Below, in pieces: positions 27,087 to 35,736 of a stretch of 64,000 bases of DNA. A program made the position numbers and the translations under genes. The notes beneath the pieces are model-generated. The model was not told the DNA's origin and made no database searches. It saw only the letters and a list, made by a program, of their open reading frames with translations. How positions within the stretch are numbered: the first letter of the stretch is position 1; each line of letters starts with the position of its first letter. The stretch is taken from contig NZ_JAUHPV010000004.1 of the NCBI RefSeq assembly GCF_030418315.1, forward strand, positions 62,001 through 126,000. The letters are read 5' to 3'. Source of the stretch: Demequina zhanjiangensis. Its GTDB lineage: Bacteria; Actinomycetota; Actinomycetes; Actinomycetales; Demequinaceae.

Positions 27087-27908
27087 ATGCCTGACGAGCC
27101 CGTCCCCGTACAGCTCCTCACGTCCCCTCCCATGGAGATCGCGGACAAGGAGCTGGAGGACAGCGAGAAGCTCGCGTCACCCCTCACCGGCTCCGTCCAC
27201 TCGTGGGATCTGGTCACCGGCGCGGACGGCCCCGGCACCCGCATGACGCTGTTCATGGCGGGCTGCGGCATGCGCTGCCAGTACTGCCAGAACCCCGACA
27301 CATGGCGCATGCGTGATGGCGTGCGGCACACGGTGGACGAGGTGATGGAGCGCGTCACCCGGTACGCGACCGTCATGAAGGTCACCGGGGGAGGGCTCAC
27401 CATCTCCGGCGGTGAGCCGCTGCTGCAGTCCAAGTTCGTCATGAACGTGTTCCGCCGCTGCAAGGATCTGGACATCCACACGGCGCTGGACACCGCGGGA
27501 CTGCTGGGTTCGCGTCTCACGGACGACGACCTCAACTACGTGGACCTCGTGCTGCTCGACATCAAGTCGGGCATCCCGGAGACGTACAAGCGGGTCACCG
27601 GTCGCCCGCTTCAGCCCACGCTCGACTTCGCCCGGCGTCTGGACGCGCTGGAGAAGAAGGTGTGGATCCGCTTCGTCCTGGTCCCCGGACTCACGGACGC
27701 GGTGGAGAACGTCGACGCCGTCGCCGACTTCGTCGCGACGCTCGGCAACGTCGAGCGGCTCGAGGTCCTCCCGTTCCATCAGCTCGGTCGCGAGAAGTGG
27801 GAGCTGTCCGGCGAGCCGTACCTGCTCGAGGACACGCAACCGCCGAGCAAGGAGCTGATCGAGCGCGTGAAGCAGCAGTTCGCGAAGCGCGGCATCAACG
27901 TGATGTGA
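27087..27908 (+). CDS. pflA: Pyruvate formate-lyase activating enzyme
   Basis: 273-aa radical SAM enzyme that installs the glycyl radical on PflB. The cluster-binding motif is CGMRCQYC (Cys60, Cys64, Cys67), followed by TGGGLTISGGEPLLQ for SAM binding. Slightly longer than E. coli PflA (246) because of an N-terminal extension of about 25 residues. Lies 89 bp after pflB beyond a terminator-like hairpin. Confidence 0.95.
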   Translation: MPDEPVPVQLLTSPPMEIADKELEDSEKLASPLTGSVHSWDLVTGADGPGTRMTLFMAGCGMRCQYCQNPDTWRMRDGVRHTVDEVMERVTRYATVMKVTGGGLTISGGEPLLQSKFVMNVFRRCKDLDIHTALDTAGLLGSRLTDDDLNYVDLVLLDIKSGIPETYKRVTGRPLQPTLDFARRLDALEKKVWIRFVLVPGLTDAVENVDAVADFVATLGNVERLEVLPFHQLGREKWELSGEPYLLEDTQPPSKELIERVKQQFAKRGINVM

Positions 27909-27911
27909 GCC

Positions 27912-27937
27912 AGAGGCGCCCTCCGGGGCGCCTCTTC
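27912..27937 (+). terminator. Terminator of pflA
   Basis: AGAGGCGCC (27912-27920) pairs with GGCGCCTCT (27927-27935), followed by TCTCAT. Immediately after the stop codon. Confidence 0.75.
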
Positions 27938-28162
27938 TCATATGGCCGCCAGCCATGGTTTCCGCAGTCGTGGAACGCCCTCACGTGTTAATTCCTTGTG
28001 ACATGGCCGATTCTCTGCGGATTCGCTTGCTATCGTCGGACCCAAGCAGTGCGTGCCCCGACGCGAGTCCTGCGGGACTCTTGCTCGACGGATCGTGCCA
28101 GGCCGACGACCGTCTTCATGCCACGCATACGCCCGTCGCCAGGCCGGTCGGGTGGAGTAGCC

Positions 28163-29545
28163 ATGGCAATCACGCTTGACCGCACCCGCATCGCGACGCT
28201 CATCGAAGAGCAGACCGCGATGCTCAACGAGCGCACCACCAAGTCCAAGGAGATGTTCGGGCAGGCGTCCGAGCACCTCTCGGGCGGTGTCGCCTCCAGC
28301 TATCAGGGGCGCGACCCCTGGCCCATTTACATCGAGTCCGGCTCCGGCGACCGGATCGTCGACGTGGACGGCAACGAGTACTACGACTTCCACAATGGCT
28401 TCGGCTCGATGGTCCAGGGGCACGCCCACCCGGCCATCGGCGACGCGCTCGCGAAGCGCTACCCGCTCGGCACGCACTTCGCTGCCGCCACCGAGGACTC
28501 GATCGTCGTCGCCGACGAGCTCGCCCGCCGCTGGGGTCTGCCCAAGTGGCGCTTCACGAACTCGGGCTCCGAGTCCACCATGGATGCGATCCGCATCGCC
28601 CGCGCCTTCACCGGCCGCGACACCGTGATGAAGATCTTCGGCAGCTACCACGGTCACCACGACACCGTCATGGTGTCGATCGGCGTGGAGTACGACAAGA
28701 TCGGCGACCGCGAGAACCTCGAGTCGCTCGCCTACGGCGCAGGCATCCCGCAGGCGACCGTCGACATGACCATCGCCGTGCCCTTTAATGACGCCGGCGC
28801 CATGGAGCGCCGCATCGAGCGCCTCGACGCCGAGGGGCGCAAGCCCGCCTGCGTCATCATGGAGGCCGCGATGATGAACCTGGGCGTCGTGCTTCCCGAG
28901 CCTGGCTACCTCGAGGCCGTCCGCGAGATCACCAAGAAGCACGGCATCGTCCTCATCTTCGACGAGGTCAAGACCGGCCTCACCATCGCCCCCGGAGGCG
29001 CCACCGAGAAGTTCGGCGTCACCCCCGATATGGTGACGCTCGCCAAGGCGCTCGGCGGTGGTCTGCCGTCCGGCGCGATCGGCGGCACCGAGGAGGTCAT
29101 GGCGATCGTCGAGGACGGCACCGTCTACCAGGTGGGCACCTACAACGGGAACCCGCTCACCATGGCCGCCGCCCGGGCCTCGCTGCTCGACGTGCTCACC
29201 CCGGCCGCCTACGACCGCCTCGCCGAGCTCAACGACCGCATCGTCAACGGCTGCCAGGCCGTGATCGACAAGTACGACCTGCCCGGCTACGCCGTCGGCA
29301 TCGGCTCCAAGGGGTGCGTCACCTTCGCCACCGAGAAGATCGTGGACTACGAGACCTTCAAGGAGGCGCAGGACGTCGACCTGTGCGAGCTCGCATGGCT
29401 GTGGAACATGAACCACGGCATCTTCATGACCCCGGGCCGCGAGGAGGAGTGGACCATGTCCGTCGTCCACTCCGACGAGTCGGTCGACGCCTACATCGCC
29501 GCGTTCGACTCGCTCGCCGCTGCGCTCACGGAGGCCGACGCCTGA
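28163..29545 (+). CDS. Class III PLP aminotransferase (GSA-aminotransferase-like)
   Basis: 460-aa pyridoxal-phosphate enzyme. The PLP lysine is in LAKALGGGLPSG (Lys295); FTNSGSESTMDAIRIAR, SYHGHHD and IFDEVKTGL are the expected cofactor-site motifs. Closest in style to glutamate-1-semialdehyde aminomutase-like aminotransferases, but no tetrapyrrole genes are near. Its stop overlaps the start of an amine-oxidase-like gene (TGATG), so a role in transamination of an amine or omega-amino acid is more likely. Start ATG 28163 has GGAG five bases upstream; the upstream frame extension is not conserved-looking. Confidence 0.8.
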   Translation: MAITLDRTRIATLIEEQTAMLNERTTKSKEMFGQASEHLSGGVASSYQGRDPWPIYIESGSGDRIVDVDGNEYYDFHNGFGSMVQGHAHPAIGDALAKRYPLGTHFAAATEDSIVVADELARRWGLPKWRFTNSGSESTMDAIRIARAFTGRDTVMKIFGSYHGHHDTVMVSIGVEYDKIGDRENLESLAYGAGIPQATVDMTIAVPFNDAGAMERRIERLDAEGRKPACVIMEAAMMNLGVVLPEPGYLEAVREITKKHGIVLIFDEVKTGLTIAPGGATEKFGVTPDMVTLAKALGGGLPSGAIGGTEEVMAIVEDGTVYQVGTYNGNPLTMAAARASLLDVLTPAAYDRLAELNDRIVNGCQAVIDKYDLPGYAVGIGSKGCVTFATEKIVDYETFKEAQDVDLCELAWLWNMNHGIFMTPGREEEWTMSVVHSDESVDAYIAAFDSLAAALTEADA

Positions 29546-30942
29546 TGACTGCCGAGGCCTCCCGCACCACTGTCTTCGAACGCGAACCCGCCGACCCCGC
29601 GGTGGTGCGGGAGGCCCTCAGCGGCTCCCGCCTTGCTCCCTTCTGGCTCGACGGCGTCGAACGCCCCGAGCACCCGCCCCTGTCAGGACTCGAGGTGGCC
29701 GACCTGGTCATCGTCGGCGGCGGCTACGCCGGCCTGTGGACCGCTGTGCTCGCCAAGGAGCGCAACCCTGAGACGCGCGTCGTCCTGCTGGAGGGCGAGC
29801 TGATCGGCTGGGCGGCGTCCGGCCGCAACGGCGGCTTCTGCGAGGCCAGCCTCACGCACGGCCGCGAGAACGGCGAGAGCCGCTGGCCCGACGAGATCGA
29901 CAGGCTCGACGAGCTCGGCCTCGAGAACCTCGACGAGATCGAGGCGACCGTCGCGAAGTACGGCATGGACGTCGACTTCGAGCGCACCGGGCAGCTGAGC
30001 GTCGCCGTCGAGCCGCACCAGGTGGAGTGGCTCGAGGAAGGCTCGCTCGACGCCGACGGCGTCCGCGCCCTGGTCGACTCGCCCACCTATCTGGGCGGCG
30101 AGCTGGACACCGAAGGCTGCGCGATGGTGCACCCCGGCAAGCTCGCGCTCGAGCTGGCCCGCGTGGCAGTCGAGCTGGGCGTCGTCATCCACGAGCGGTC
30201 CGCCGTCACCGAGCTGACCGACAACGGCGTGCGCACCGGCAGGGGAGAGGTGCACGCGGCGAAGACCGTGCTCGCCACGAACGTCTTCCCGTCGCTGCTC
30301 AAGCGCAACTCGCTCATGACGGTGCCCGTCTACGACTACTCGCTCATGACCGAGCCGCTCACGCCCGAGCAGCTCGCCTCGATCGGCTGGGACGGCCGCT
30401 ACGGCATCGCCGACATGGGCAACCAGTTCCACTACTACCGGCTCACCGCGGACAACCGGATCCTCTTCGGCGGGTACGACGCGATCTACCACCCCGGCCG
30501 CAAGGTCAAGGGGGCGTACGAGGACCGTCCCGAGTCCTACGCGAAGTTGATGAGCCACCTGCTCACCACCTTCCCGCAGCTCGAAGGCATCCGAATCTCG
30601 CACCGCTGGGCCGGAGCGATCGACACGTGCACCCGCTACTGCGCGTACTTCGGCACCGCGCGCAAGGGGAAGGTTGCCTACACGGCGGGCTTCACCGGGC
30701 TGGGTGTCGGGGCGACGCGCTTCGCCGCGAACGTGATGCTCGACCTGCTCGCGGGCGAGGACACCGAGCGCACGCGGCTCCAGATGGTGAAGGAGCGGCC
30801 GCTGCCGTTCCCGCCCGAGCCCGTCGCGGCGATCGGCATCGGCATGACCCAGTGGTCGCTCAACCAGGCCGACCACCGCGAGGGACGGCGCAACATCCTG
30901 CTGCGCACCCTCGACCGCTTCGGCCTGGGCTTCGACTCGTGA
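29545..30942 (+). CDS. FAD-dependent amine oxidase (PuuB/DAO family)
   Basis: 465-aa flavoprotein of the D-amino-acid oxidase fold. FAD-binding motif LVIVGGGYAGLW (Gly58, Gly60, Gly63), then AASGRNGGFCEA, which resembles gamma-glutamylputrescine oxidase-like enzymes, and HRWAGAIDTCTRY near the C-terminus. Expected to oxidise an amine or N-substituted amino acid to an aldehyde with H2O2 release. Lies between the aminotransferase and a cupin gene with 1- and 4-base overlaps, a single translational unit; GABA genes follow after the island, so polyamine catabolism is a reasonable guess. Confidence 0.82.
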   Translation: MTAEASRTTVFEREPADPAVVREALSGSRLAPFWLDGVERPEHPPLSGLEVADLVIVGGGYAGLWTAVLAKERNPETRVVLLEGELIGWAASGRNGGFCEASLTHGRENGESRWPDEIDRLDELGLENLDEIEATVAKYGMDVDFERTGQLSVAVEPHQVEWLEEGSLDADGVRALVDSPTYLGGELDTEGCAMVHPGKLALELARVAVELGVVIHERSAVTELTDNGVRTGRGEVHAAKTVLATNVFPSLLKRNSLMTVPVYDYSLMTEPLTPEQLASIGWDGRYGIADMGNQFHYYRLTADNRILFGGYDAIYHPGRKVKGAYEDRPESYAKLMSHLLTTFPQLEGIRISHRWAGAIDTCTRYCAYFGTARKGKVAYTAGFTGLGVGATRFAANVMLDLLAGEDTERTRLQMVKERPLPFPPEPVAAIGIGMTQWSLNQADHREGRRNILLRTLDRFGLGFDS

Positions 30943-31286
30943 CGACGCTGGAGCCGGGCGGCGTGATCCGCGCGGCCTCGCTGCCGGTGCCCCTGGAGGC
31001 GCTGCCGCATGCACAGGTCGAGGCCGGGGCGCCGCGGGCCGGCTCTGTCGCTCTCGCGGCGTTCGAGGGGCTCGAAGTTGGGGTGTGGGAGCACACCCCG
31101 GGCGTCAGCACCGACGTGGAGATCGACGAGGTCTTCGTGGTGCTCTCCGGGGCCGCGCGCATCGACATGGTCGAGCCTGAAGGCGAATCGCTTGAGGTCG
31201 GTCCCGGTGACGTGGTGCGGCTCGTGGCCGGCCAGCGCACGCGCTGGACGGTGACGGAGACGTTGAGGAAGATCTACCTGGCCTGA
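30939..31286 (+). CDS. Small cupin-domain protein
   Basis: 115 aa, single cupin barrel: DEVFVVLSGAARIDM and LEVGPGDVVRLVAGQRTRW are cupin motifs 1 and 2. The motif-1 His residues that normally bind metal are largely absent, so it may be non-catalytic or use another ligand set. GTG start overlaps the oxidase stop (GTGA). Cupins of this size often accompany amine-oxidase genes. Confidence 0.78.
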   Translation: MTTLEPGGVIRAASLPVPLEALPHAQVEAGAPRAGSVALAAFEGLEVGVWEHTPGVSTDVEIDEVFVVLSGAARIDMVEPEGESLEVGPGDVVRLVAGQRTRWTVTETLRKIYLA

Positions 31287-31371
31287 GTTCTGTCCCCAGG
31301 AACCCCTCAGCGGCGTCGAGTCTGAGTAGCCTTGTCGCAGGGGCGGGAATGCACGACAGGGGGTTCAGAGG

Positions 31372-31638
31372 ATGGTCACGGCGCCTAGCAAGAGGTATCG
31401 GCAGGTCGACGACACGGGACTTGTGTGGACGCACCGTCTTCACCTCGCCCTCACGGCTCTCTGGGTGCTTCTGGCGGCGTACGTGTGGGCTTCCGAGTGG
31501 TCGGACTGGATCGGGCTGGCGCTGCTGACCTGCGCGAGCGTCGTCGGTGTCGGTTCCAATGGCTACCTGGCACTCAAATCGAAGCAGGAGATCGACCGTC
31601 GCCGAGCTCACGGCCCGTCTATGCACGTAGTCGAGTAG
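31372..31638 (+). CDS. Small two-helix membrane protein
   Basis: 88 aa with two hydrophobic segments (about 24-42 and 46-66) separated by SEWSDW, and charged ends. AGAGG precedes the ATG. No known family. It is the first gene after the amine operon and at the edge of the low-G+C island, so it may belong to the inserted DNA. Confidence 0.5.
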   Translation: MVTAPSKRYRQVDDTGLVWTHRLHLALTALWVLLAAYVWASEWSDWIGLALLTCASVVGVGSNGYLALKSKQEIDRRRAHGPSMHVVE

Positions 31639-31769
31639 CGCTTCACGGCTTCCCATGGACAAGGGAGGGGCGGGCATGCTGGTTAGGCGCCAATCCGCCC
31701 GGTCGCGTACACACGGGCACACGGGTGGGTCGCCTGCTGGGCACCGGATGCTCTCGACATGATGATTGC

Positions 31770-32048
31770 GTGGCGCAGCTCAGCGGGATGCAGTCACTGT
31801 GCAACCCTGCCTTCATGATCGTCGTTCCCGAGTTGCAGTTCCGCACCCGCTGCGTAGAAGGTGACCCTGTGTTCCTCGGCGGCGTCGATGTCTGGACCAT
31901 GGAGTGGCAACGCACGGCAACCGCGGTCCTCATGCAGAACTCGATTGGTCCCAACCCTCAACGCGTGCCCACCTATCGCATCCCAGGTCCACATAGGGCG
32001 GTCTACTTCGCGGCAACCGAGACATCAAACTGCGTGTGCGCGTTCTAG
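31770..32048 (+). CDS. Hypothetical protein, weakly supported
   Basis: Up to 92 aa from GTG 31770 (or 86 aa from ATG 31788). The translation has a natural composition (PAFMIVVPELQFRTR, VFLGGVDVWTMEWQ) and third positions favour G/C, but there is no good ribosome binding site and no known family. It may be a fragment of a larger ancestral gene at the island border. Confidence 0.3.
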   Translation: MAQLSGMQSLCNPAFMIVVPELQFRTRCVEGDPVFLGGVDVWTMEWQRTATAVLMQNSIGPNPQRVPTYRIPGPHRAVYFAATETSNCVCAF

Positions 32049-32349
32049 GGGCGTGTCCGGAGTGAGACCGCACCGGAGGGTTGATCGACGAGTTGCCTTC
32101 TTGGCTAGACGTGCAGCACTGCGTCCGGAGCCAGGGTGACGACCAAGGAAGCAACTCGTGAATACACCCTCATGGCGGTGTCGCCCTCTCTCGGGCTCAA
32201 ATGGCCACGCAATGATCAAGTGGAAGTAGAGCCTCTAGCCGAGCGGACCGACGTCGCCGCACCGGTCGCCTCCACCCCCGTCGCCTGGAAGCGGCGCCCG
32301 CCGTGGCGAGCCGCTTTGGGCAGCGGTCGCCGAGAGCTAGGGTTCTTCC
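32049..32349. other. Region upstream of the ABC-3C operon
   Basis: About 300 bases in which I see no convincing gene. The two short frames here have atypical Arg/Pro-rich translations and no start signals. It presumably carries the promoter of the three-gene system that starts at 32350; no clear -35/-10 pair stands out. Confidence 0.5.
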
Positions 32350-33306
32350 ATGCGCTACCCGTTCCACGACTTGGACGACAGCAAGTTTGAACGTCTCGTG
32401 GTTGCACTGATGCGGGAGTTGTTCGGGCTGGCTGTCGAAGAGTTCTCGCCAGGCCCCGATGGTGGGCGAGATGCGCGGTTCACGGGTACCGCCGAGAGAT
32501 TCCCGAGCGCCGCCAGCCCCTGGGTGGGCTGCACAATCGGGCAGGCCAAGCACACGAGCGGGTTTAACACTCACATTTCAGACAGCGATTTCAGCGGTGC
32601 CGGAGAGACGTCGTTGATCTCAGTGGAGATCGAGCGTGTAAAGGCGCTCGTGAAGTCCGGTGAGCTCGACAACTATCTTCTCATTACAAATAGGCGCGCT
32701 GGAGCGATCGCTGCCACTGACATCAGGGACCGGATAGCACGTGAGGTTGGCATCCCGACTGAGCGCATATTCGTCGCCGGCATCGAGTTCCTTGATTCGA
32801 TGCTCGAGAAGTTTCCAGGCCTTGTTCGACAGGCCCATCTGGAGATGCCAGATGTGCCGCTGAACGTTCCGAGCCAGGATCTCGCGGAGATAATTCTTGC
32901 GGTTTCCAAGGCGCTTGGTGCTGACGATCTCCTCACGGATGCACCAGTCGTTGACAGGGTCTCACTTGCGCAGAAGGACGCTGCGAACGGTATGTCGAGT
33001 GAGTTTAGTTCCCAGCTCGCCAGGAACTACCTTGACCTCACGATTGAAATCCAGCGATTCCTGGCTGCACCTGGAAATGTTGATGTCCTGCGGCGATATG
33101 AGGCTGCCGTGGAGGACTTTCAACTCAAGATCATTGCTCATCGAAGTGACTTCGAGTCTTTCGACAGGCTCTTTAATTACCTCGTGGGCTTGCTCTTCTC
33201 TCGAGACACTGTCCTCGGGCGGGAGCGGAGGCTCACGCGCGCTCTGGTCTTCTACATGTACTGGAACTGCGATATCGGGCGGGTGCCGGATGCTATTGCC
33301 GAATAA
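32350..33306 (+). CDS. ABC-3C system effector: nuclease-fold plus C-terminal domain
   Basis: 318 aa. The N-terminal region has a restriction-endonuclease-like core, GPDGGRDARF with Asp41 and GQAKH with Gln65-x-Lys67, i.e. the D...QxK variant of PD-(D/E)xK found in Mrr-like nucleases. The last about 100 residues (ARNYLDLTIEIQRF to YWNCDIGRVPD) fit the alpha-helical C-terminal domain used by effectors of ABC-three-component systems. Downstream genes give the other two components, with a 17-bp overlap. Codon use is visibly more A/T in third position than in flanking genes. Probable role: DNA-targeting effector of an anti-phage or conflict system; inferred. Confidence 0.72.
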   Translation: MRYPFHDLDDSKFERLVVALMRELFGLAVEEFSPGPDGGRDARFTGTAERFPSAASPWVGCTIGQAKHTSGFNTHISDSDFSGAGETSLISVEIERVKALVKSGELDNYLLITNRRAGAIAATDIRDRIAREVGIPTERIFVAGIEFLDSMLEKFPGLVRQAHLEMPDVPLNVPSQDLAEIILAVSKALGADDLLTDAPVVDRVSLAQKDAANGMSSEFSSQLARNYLDLTIEIQRFLAAPGNVDVLRRYEAAVEDFQLKIIAHRSDFESFDRLFNYLVGLLFSRDTVLGRERRLTRALVFYMYWNCDIGRVPDAIAE

Positions 33307-33526
33307 GCACTCGCACCCCGACGCGACAGTAATGGCGGCGTCGACCGTGATTCTCCGCGCGCTCCGCCGCGAGCGCGTCATGAAGTACGACGACGTCAAG
33401 CGTGTTGCGGGTCGCGAGGTGCGAGACGTGGACTATTTGTTCACGCCCGCGGTCAGCCTTCTTTTCCTCCTTGGAATAGTTGAATACCGGCCGACGGTGG
33501 ATTGCTTCGAATACACGGGTGGATAA
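33290..33526 (+). CDS. ABC-3C system middle component (MC6-like)
   Basis: 78 aa starting MLLPNKHSHPDATVMAAS, with a C-terminal hydrophobic helix pattern AVSLLFLLGIVEY. The opening M(I/L)LP.KH and the helix ending in GxIE(Y/L) are what I know of the middle-component-6 type of ABC-three-component systems. ATG 33290 lies inside the effector gene, so translation is coupled; stop is 3 bp before the ATPase start. The very small adaptor is predicted to link the effector to the ATPase. Confidence 0.7.
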   Translation: MLLPNKHSHPDATVMAASTVILRALRRERVMKYDDVKRVAGREVRDVDYLFTPAVSLLFLLGIVEYRPTVDCFEYTGG

Positions 33527-33529
33527 ATA

Positions 33530-35323
33530 GTGAAGTTAGAACGACTGTACTCGAACCGTCCCGAAATCTTCGAAGAGGTCAGATTCAATGACGGGTTTTC
33601 TGCGGTGCTCGCGGAGATTCGCAAGCCAGAAAATATGGATCTTGACACCCACAATCTCGGCAAGAGCACGGTCGGGGCACTCCTGGACTTCTGCCTGTTG
33701 AAGGGCAAATCGAAAAGGTTCTTCCTCTTCGCCAACGGAGATATATTTCGTGAGTTTGTGTTCTTCTTGGAGGTCATGCTCCCGGACGGCCGCTTTCTTA
33801 CGATTAGACGAGCGGTAGACCCTGGCACCCGTGTCGATCTTGCGATCTCAGATGTGCCCATCGATGGTGAAGGCGACGAATCGGTCGTGTGGGAGCACAC
33901 CAATCTCACGCTCGCGCGGGCGAAGTTGATTGTCGACGGATTGTTGAGCTTCGACGTGCTCAAGCCATGGGGTCTGCGGCAGGTGATTGGATACCTGATT
34001 CGCAGCCAGAGTGACTACGGCGATGTGTTCCAGCTGGACAAGAACTCCGGCAAGCACCTGGAATGGAAGCCGTTCGTTGCGCAGCTGATTGGCATGGACG
34101 GTGAGCGCGCTATGGCCCTCTATCAAACTCGTGATGACGTGGAGCAGTACCGAGAGCGGATCAAGACGCTCAAGGCGGAGTGGGGCGGCGTCGAGGTTGA
34201 CTCCTCGGTGCTTAGCGGCCTTATCGCCAACAAGCGACGTGAGGTGAAGGAGAAGGAGACCGCGGTCGAGGCGTTCTCCTTCCACGGCGACGATGTCGAG
34301 CGAGTCAGGGTGCTGGTCGACGAGACCGAGCAAGAGATCGCCAGGCTCAATGAGGACTCGTACAGACTTAGGCAGCTGGCGGTTCGGCTCGAGGAGTCGC
34401 TGGCTGAGGACCAGATCGTATTCCGGCCAAGCGAAGCCGAGGGGCTGTTTGCTGAAGCTGGCATCGCTTTCGGGGACCAGGTGAAGCACACGTTCGAGAG
34501 CCTCATCGCGTTCAACCGTGAGATTTCCGAAGAGCGTAGAGGCTACTTGGCGGCGCAGTACGCAGAGGTCCTGGAGGAGCAGGAGGCCACGGATGCGCGA
34601 CTTGAGGAACTGGATCGAATTCGCCGTGACGTTCTGGGGGTTCTGCGCGAGTCAGACTCGCTTGAGAAGTACCGTGACGTCTCGCTCGAGCTGACTGATC
34701 TCAAGGCCGAACTTCAGGCTCTTGAGGCCCGCCGGGTGGCCGCCGATCGGCTACTTGACCTCAAGCAGGAACTGCGCGAGAAGGAAGAGGACTTCAACCG
34801 GCTCAAGTCGGAGACGGAGACTGAAATCGTCGCGGTCAGCAGCGATGACGAGGGGCGATTCGGCTTGCTTAGGCGGTATTTCGGAGACATTGTCAACGAA
34901 GTGCTTGGGCAACGAGCGCTGCTCGCGATGCACCTCAATGCGTCGGGAGGAATCGATTTCGTGGCCGACTTCATCGACGACAGTGGAACGGCAACAGCTG
35001 GCGGCGAGGGCCTCACCTACAAGAAGACGATGTGCATTGCTTTCGATCTTGCGCTTCTGAGGGCGTATGGCGATGCCCCGTTCCCGCGTTTCGTCTATCA
35101 CGATGGAGCGTTCGAGCAGTTGGAGTCGCGCAAGCGCCAGAAACTGCTCGCGGTCTTCCGCGAGTACTCGGAGCTCGGATTCCAGCCCATAGTCTCGCTA
35201 CTTGACTTCGAGGTTCCGCGGGGTAGCGCCGCTTCAGCGGACCGGCTCTCGGACGGCGAAGTGATCGTTACTCTCCACGATGAAGGTGAATCGGGTCGGT
35301 TGTTCAAGACAGAGTCTTGGTAG
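33530..35323 (+). CDS. DUF2326 SMC-like ABC ATPase (ABC-3C)
   Basis: 597 aa. Short Walker A THNLGKSTVGALLDFC (Gly44-Lys45-Ser46), long coiled-coil centre (about 205-440, rich in Glu/Arg/Leu), and a C-terminal ATPase lobe with RFVYHDGAFEQLESRKRQ. This is the DUF2326 architecture, the SMC/RecN-like motor of ABC-three-component systems. GTG start 3 bp after the middle component. Predicted to sense or move along DNA and license the nuclease-like effector. Ends at a hairpin; third-position A/T content again higher than the chromosome around it. Confidence 0.82.
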   Translation: MKLERLYSNRPEIFEEVRFNDGFSAVLAEIRKPENMDLDTHNLGKSTVGALLDFCLLKGKSKRFFLFANGDIFREFVFFLEVMLPDGRFLTIRRAVDPGTRVDLAISDVPIDGEGDESVVWEHTNLTLARAKLIVDGLLSFDVLKPWGLRQVIGYLIRSQSDYGDVFQLDKNSGKHLEWKPFVAQLIGMDGERAMALYQTRDDVEQYRERIKTLKAEWGGVEVDSSVLSGLIANKRREVKEKETAVEAFSFHGDDVERVRVLVDETEQEIARLNEDSYRLRQLAVRLEESLAEDQIVFRPSEAEGLFAEAGIAFGDQVKHTFESLIAFNREISEERRGYLAAQYAEVLEEQEATDARLEELDRIRRDVLGVLRESDSLEKYRDVSLELTDLKAELQALEARRVAADRLLDLKQELREKEEDFNRLKSETETEIVAVSSDDEGRFGLLRRYFGDIVNEVLGQRALLAMHLNASGGIDFVADFIDDSGTATAGGEGLTYKKTMCIAFDLALLRAYGDAPFPRFVYHDGAFEQLESRKRQKLLAVFREYSELGFQPIVSLLDFEVPRGSAASADRLSDGEVIVTLHDEGESGRLFKTESW

Positions 35324-35361
35324 GGCGTGCGGAGGTTGGCCGGGCAGCCCGCGCGAAGCAC

Positions 35362-35382
35362 GGGGCGCGCTGTGCGCGCCCC
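35362..35382 (+). terminator. Hairpin after ABC-3C ATPase gene
   Basis: Nine-base stem GGGGCGCGC / GCGCGCCCC with loop TGT, 39 bp after the stop codon. Confidence 0.6.
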
Positions 35383-35707
35383 CAAACTTGAAGTAGCAAC
35401 ATAACTCGTTACGCCATCCAGACCCCTCCGGCCACTCGATAGCGGCTAGCCCCAGGCGGTTCCGGGCTTGGTCAAGCCCGACCGTTCAGTGGCAACGGAA
35501 GTACGCGCATGCGAGGCGAGCGCATCTCGTGGCTGCACACCTGGGCACGGGCTCGACGGGTTCCGGGTTCGCCGGTAACTTGCCCGCTCGGGTGGCAGGA
35601 GCTCGCGGGTGCCGTGCGAGGGGCGGGTGCGCCAGCGGCGCAGGCCGCACCGCACCGGGCCCCGCCGGCCCTCGACGCGTGTTCACCGATGGGGGCTGAT
35701 TAGCGAC

Positions 35708-35725
35708 AGGTGGGCAAGCCCGCCT
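35708..35725 (-). terminator. Hairpin at the end of the PucR gene
   Basis: AGGTGGGC/GCCCGCCT, 7 of 8 pairs with loop AA, just beyond the stop of the minus-strand regulator gene. Confidence 0.45.
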
Positions 35726-35736
35726 GAGGCGCGCCC

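Larger units (their letters stand above)
35324..35736. other. Intergenic region after the ABC-3C operon
   Basis: 413 bases. Contains a GGGGCGCGC/GCGCGCCCC hairpin (35362-35382), a perfect CGGGCTTG-GT-CAAGCCCG hairpin (35463-35480) and a third (35708-35725) that can end the convergent pucR transcript. Short frames here have no support. I found no tRNA and no direct repeat matching the other island edge. Confidence 0.55.

Noticed and set aside
31643-31954. 103-aa minus-strand frame near the island edge
   Set aside because: No ribosome binding site, unnatural composition, and it overlaps a more plausible plus-strand frame.
35509-35703. 64-aa frame after the ABC-3C operon
   Set aside because: Arg/Ala/Pro-rich translation through hairpins, no start signal.
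31287-35736. Direct repeats (att sites) bounding the island
   Set aside because: No matching repeat of useful length was seen at both edges by eye.
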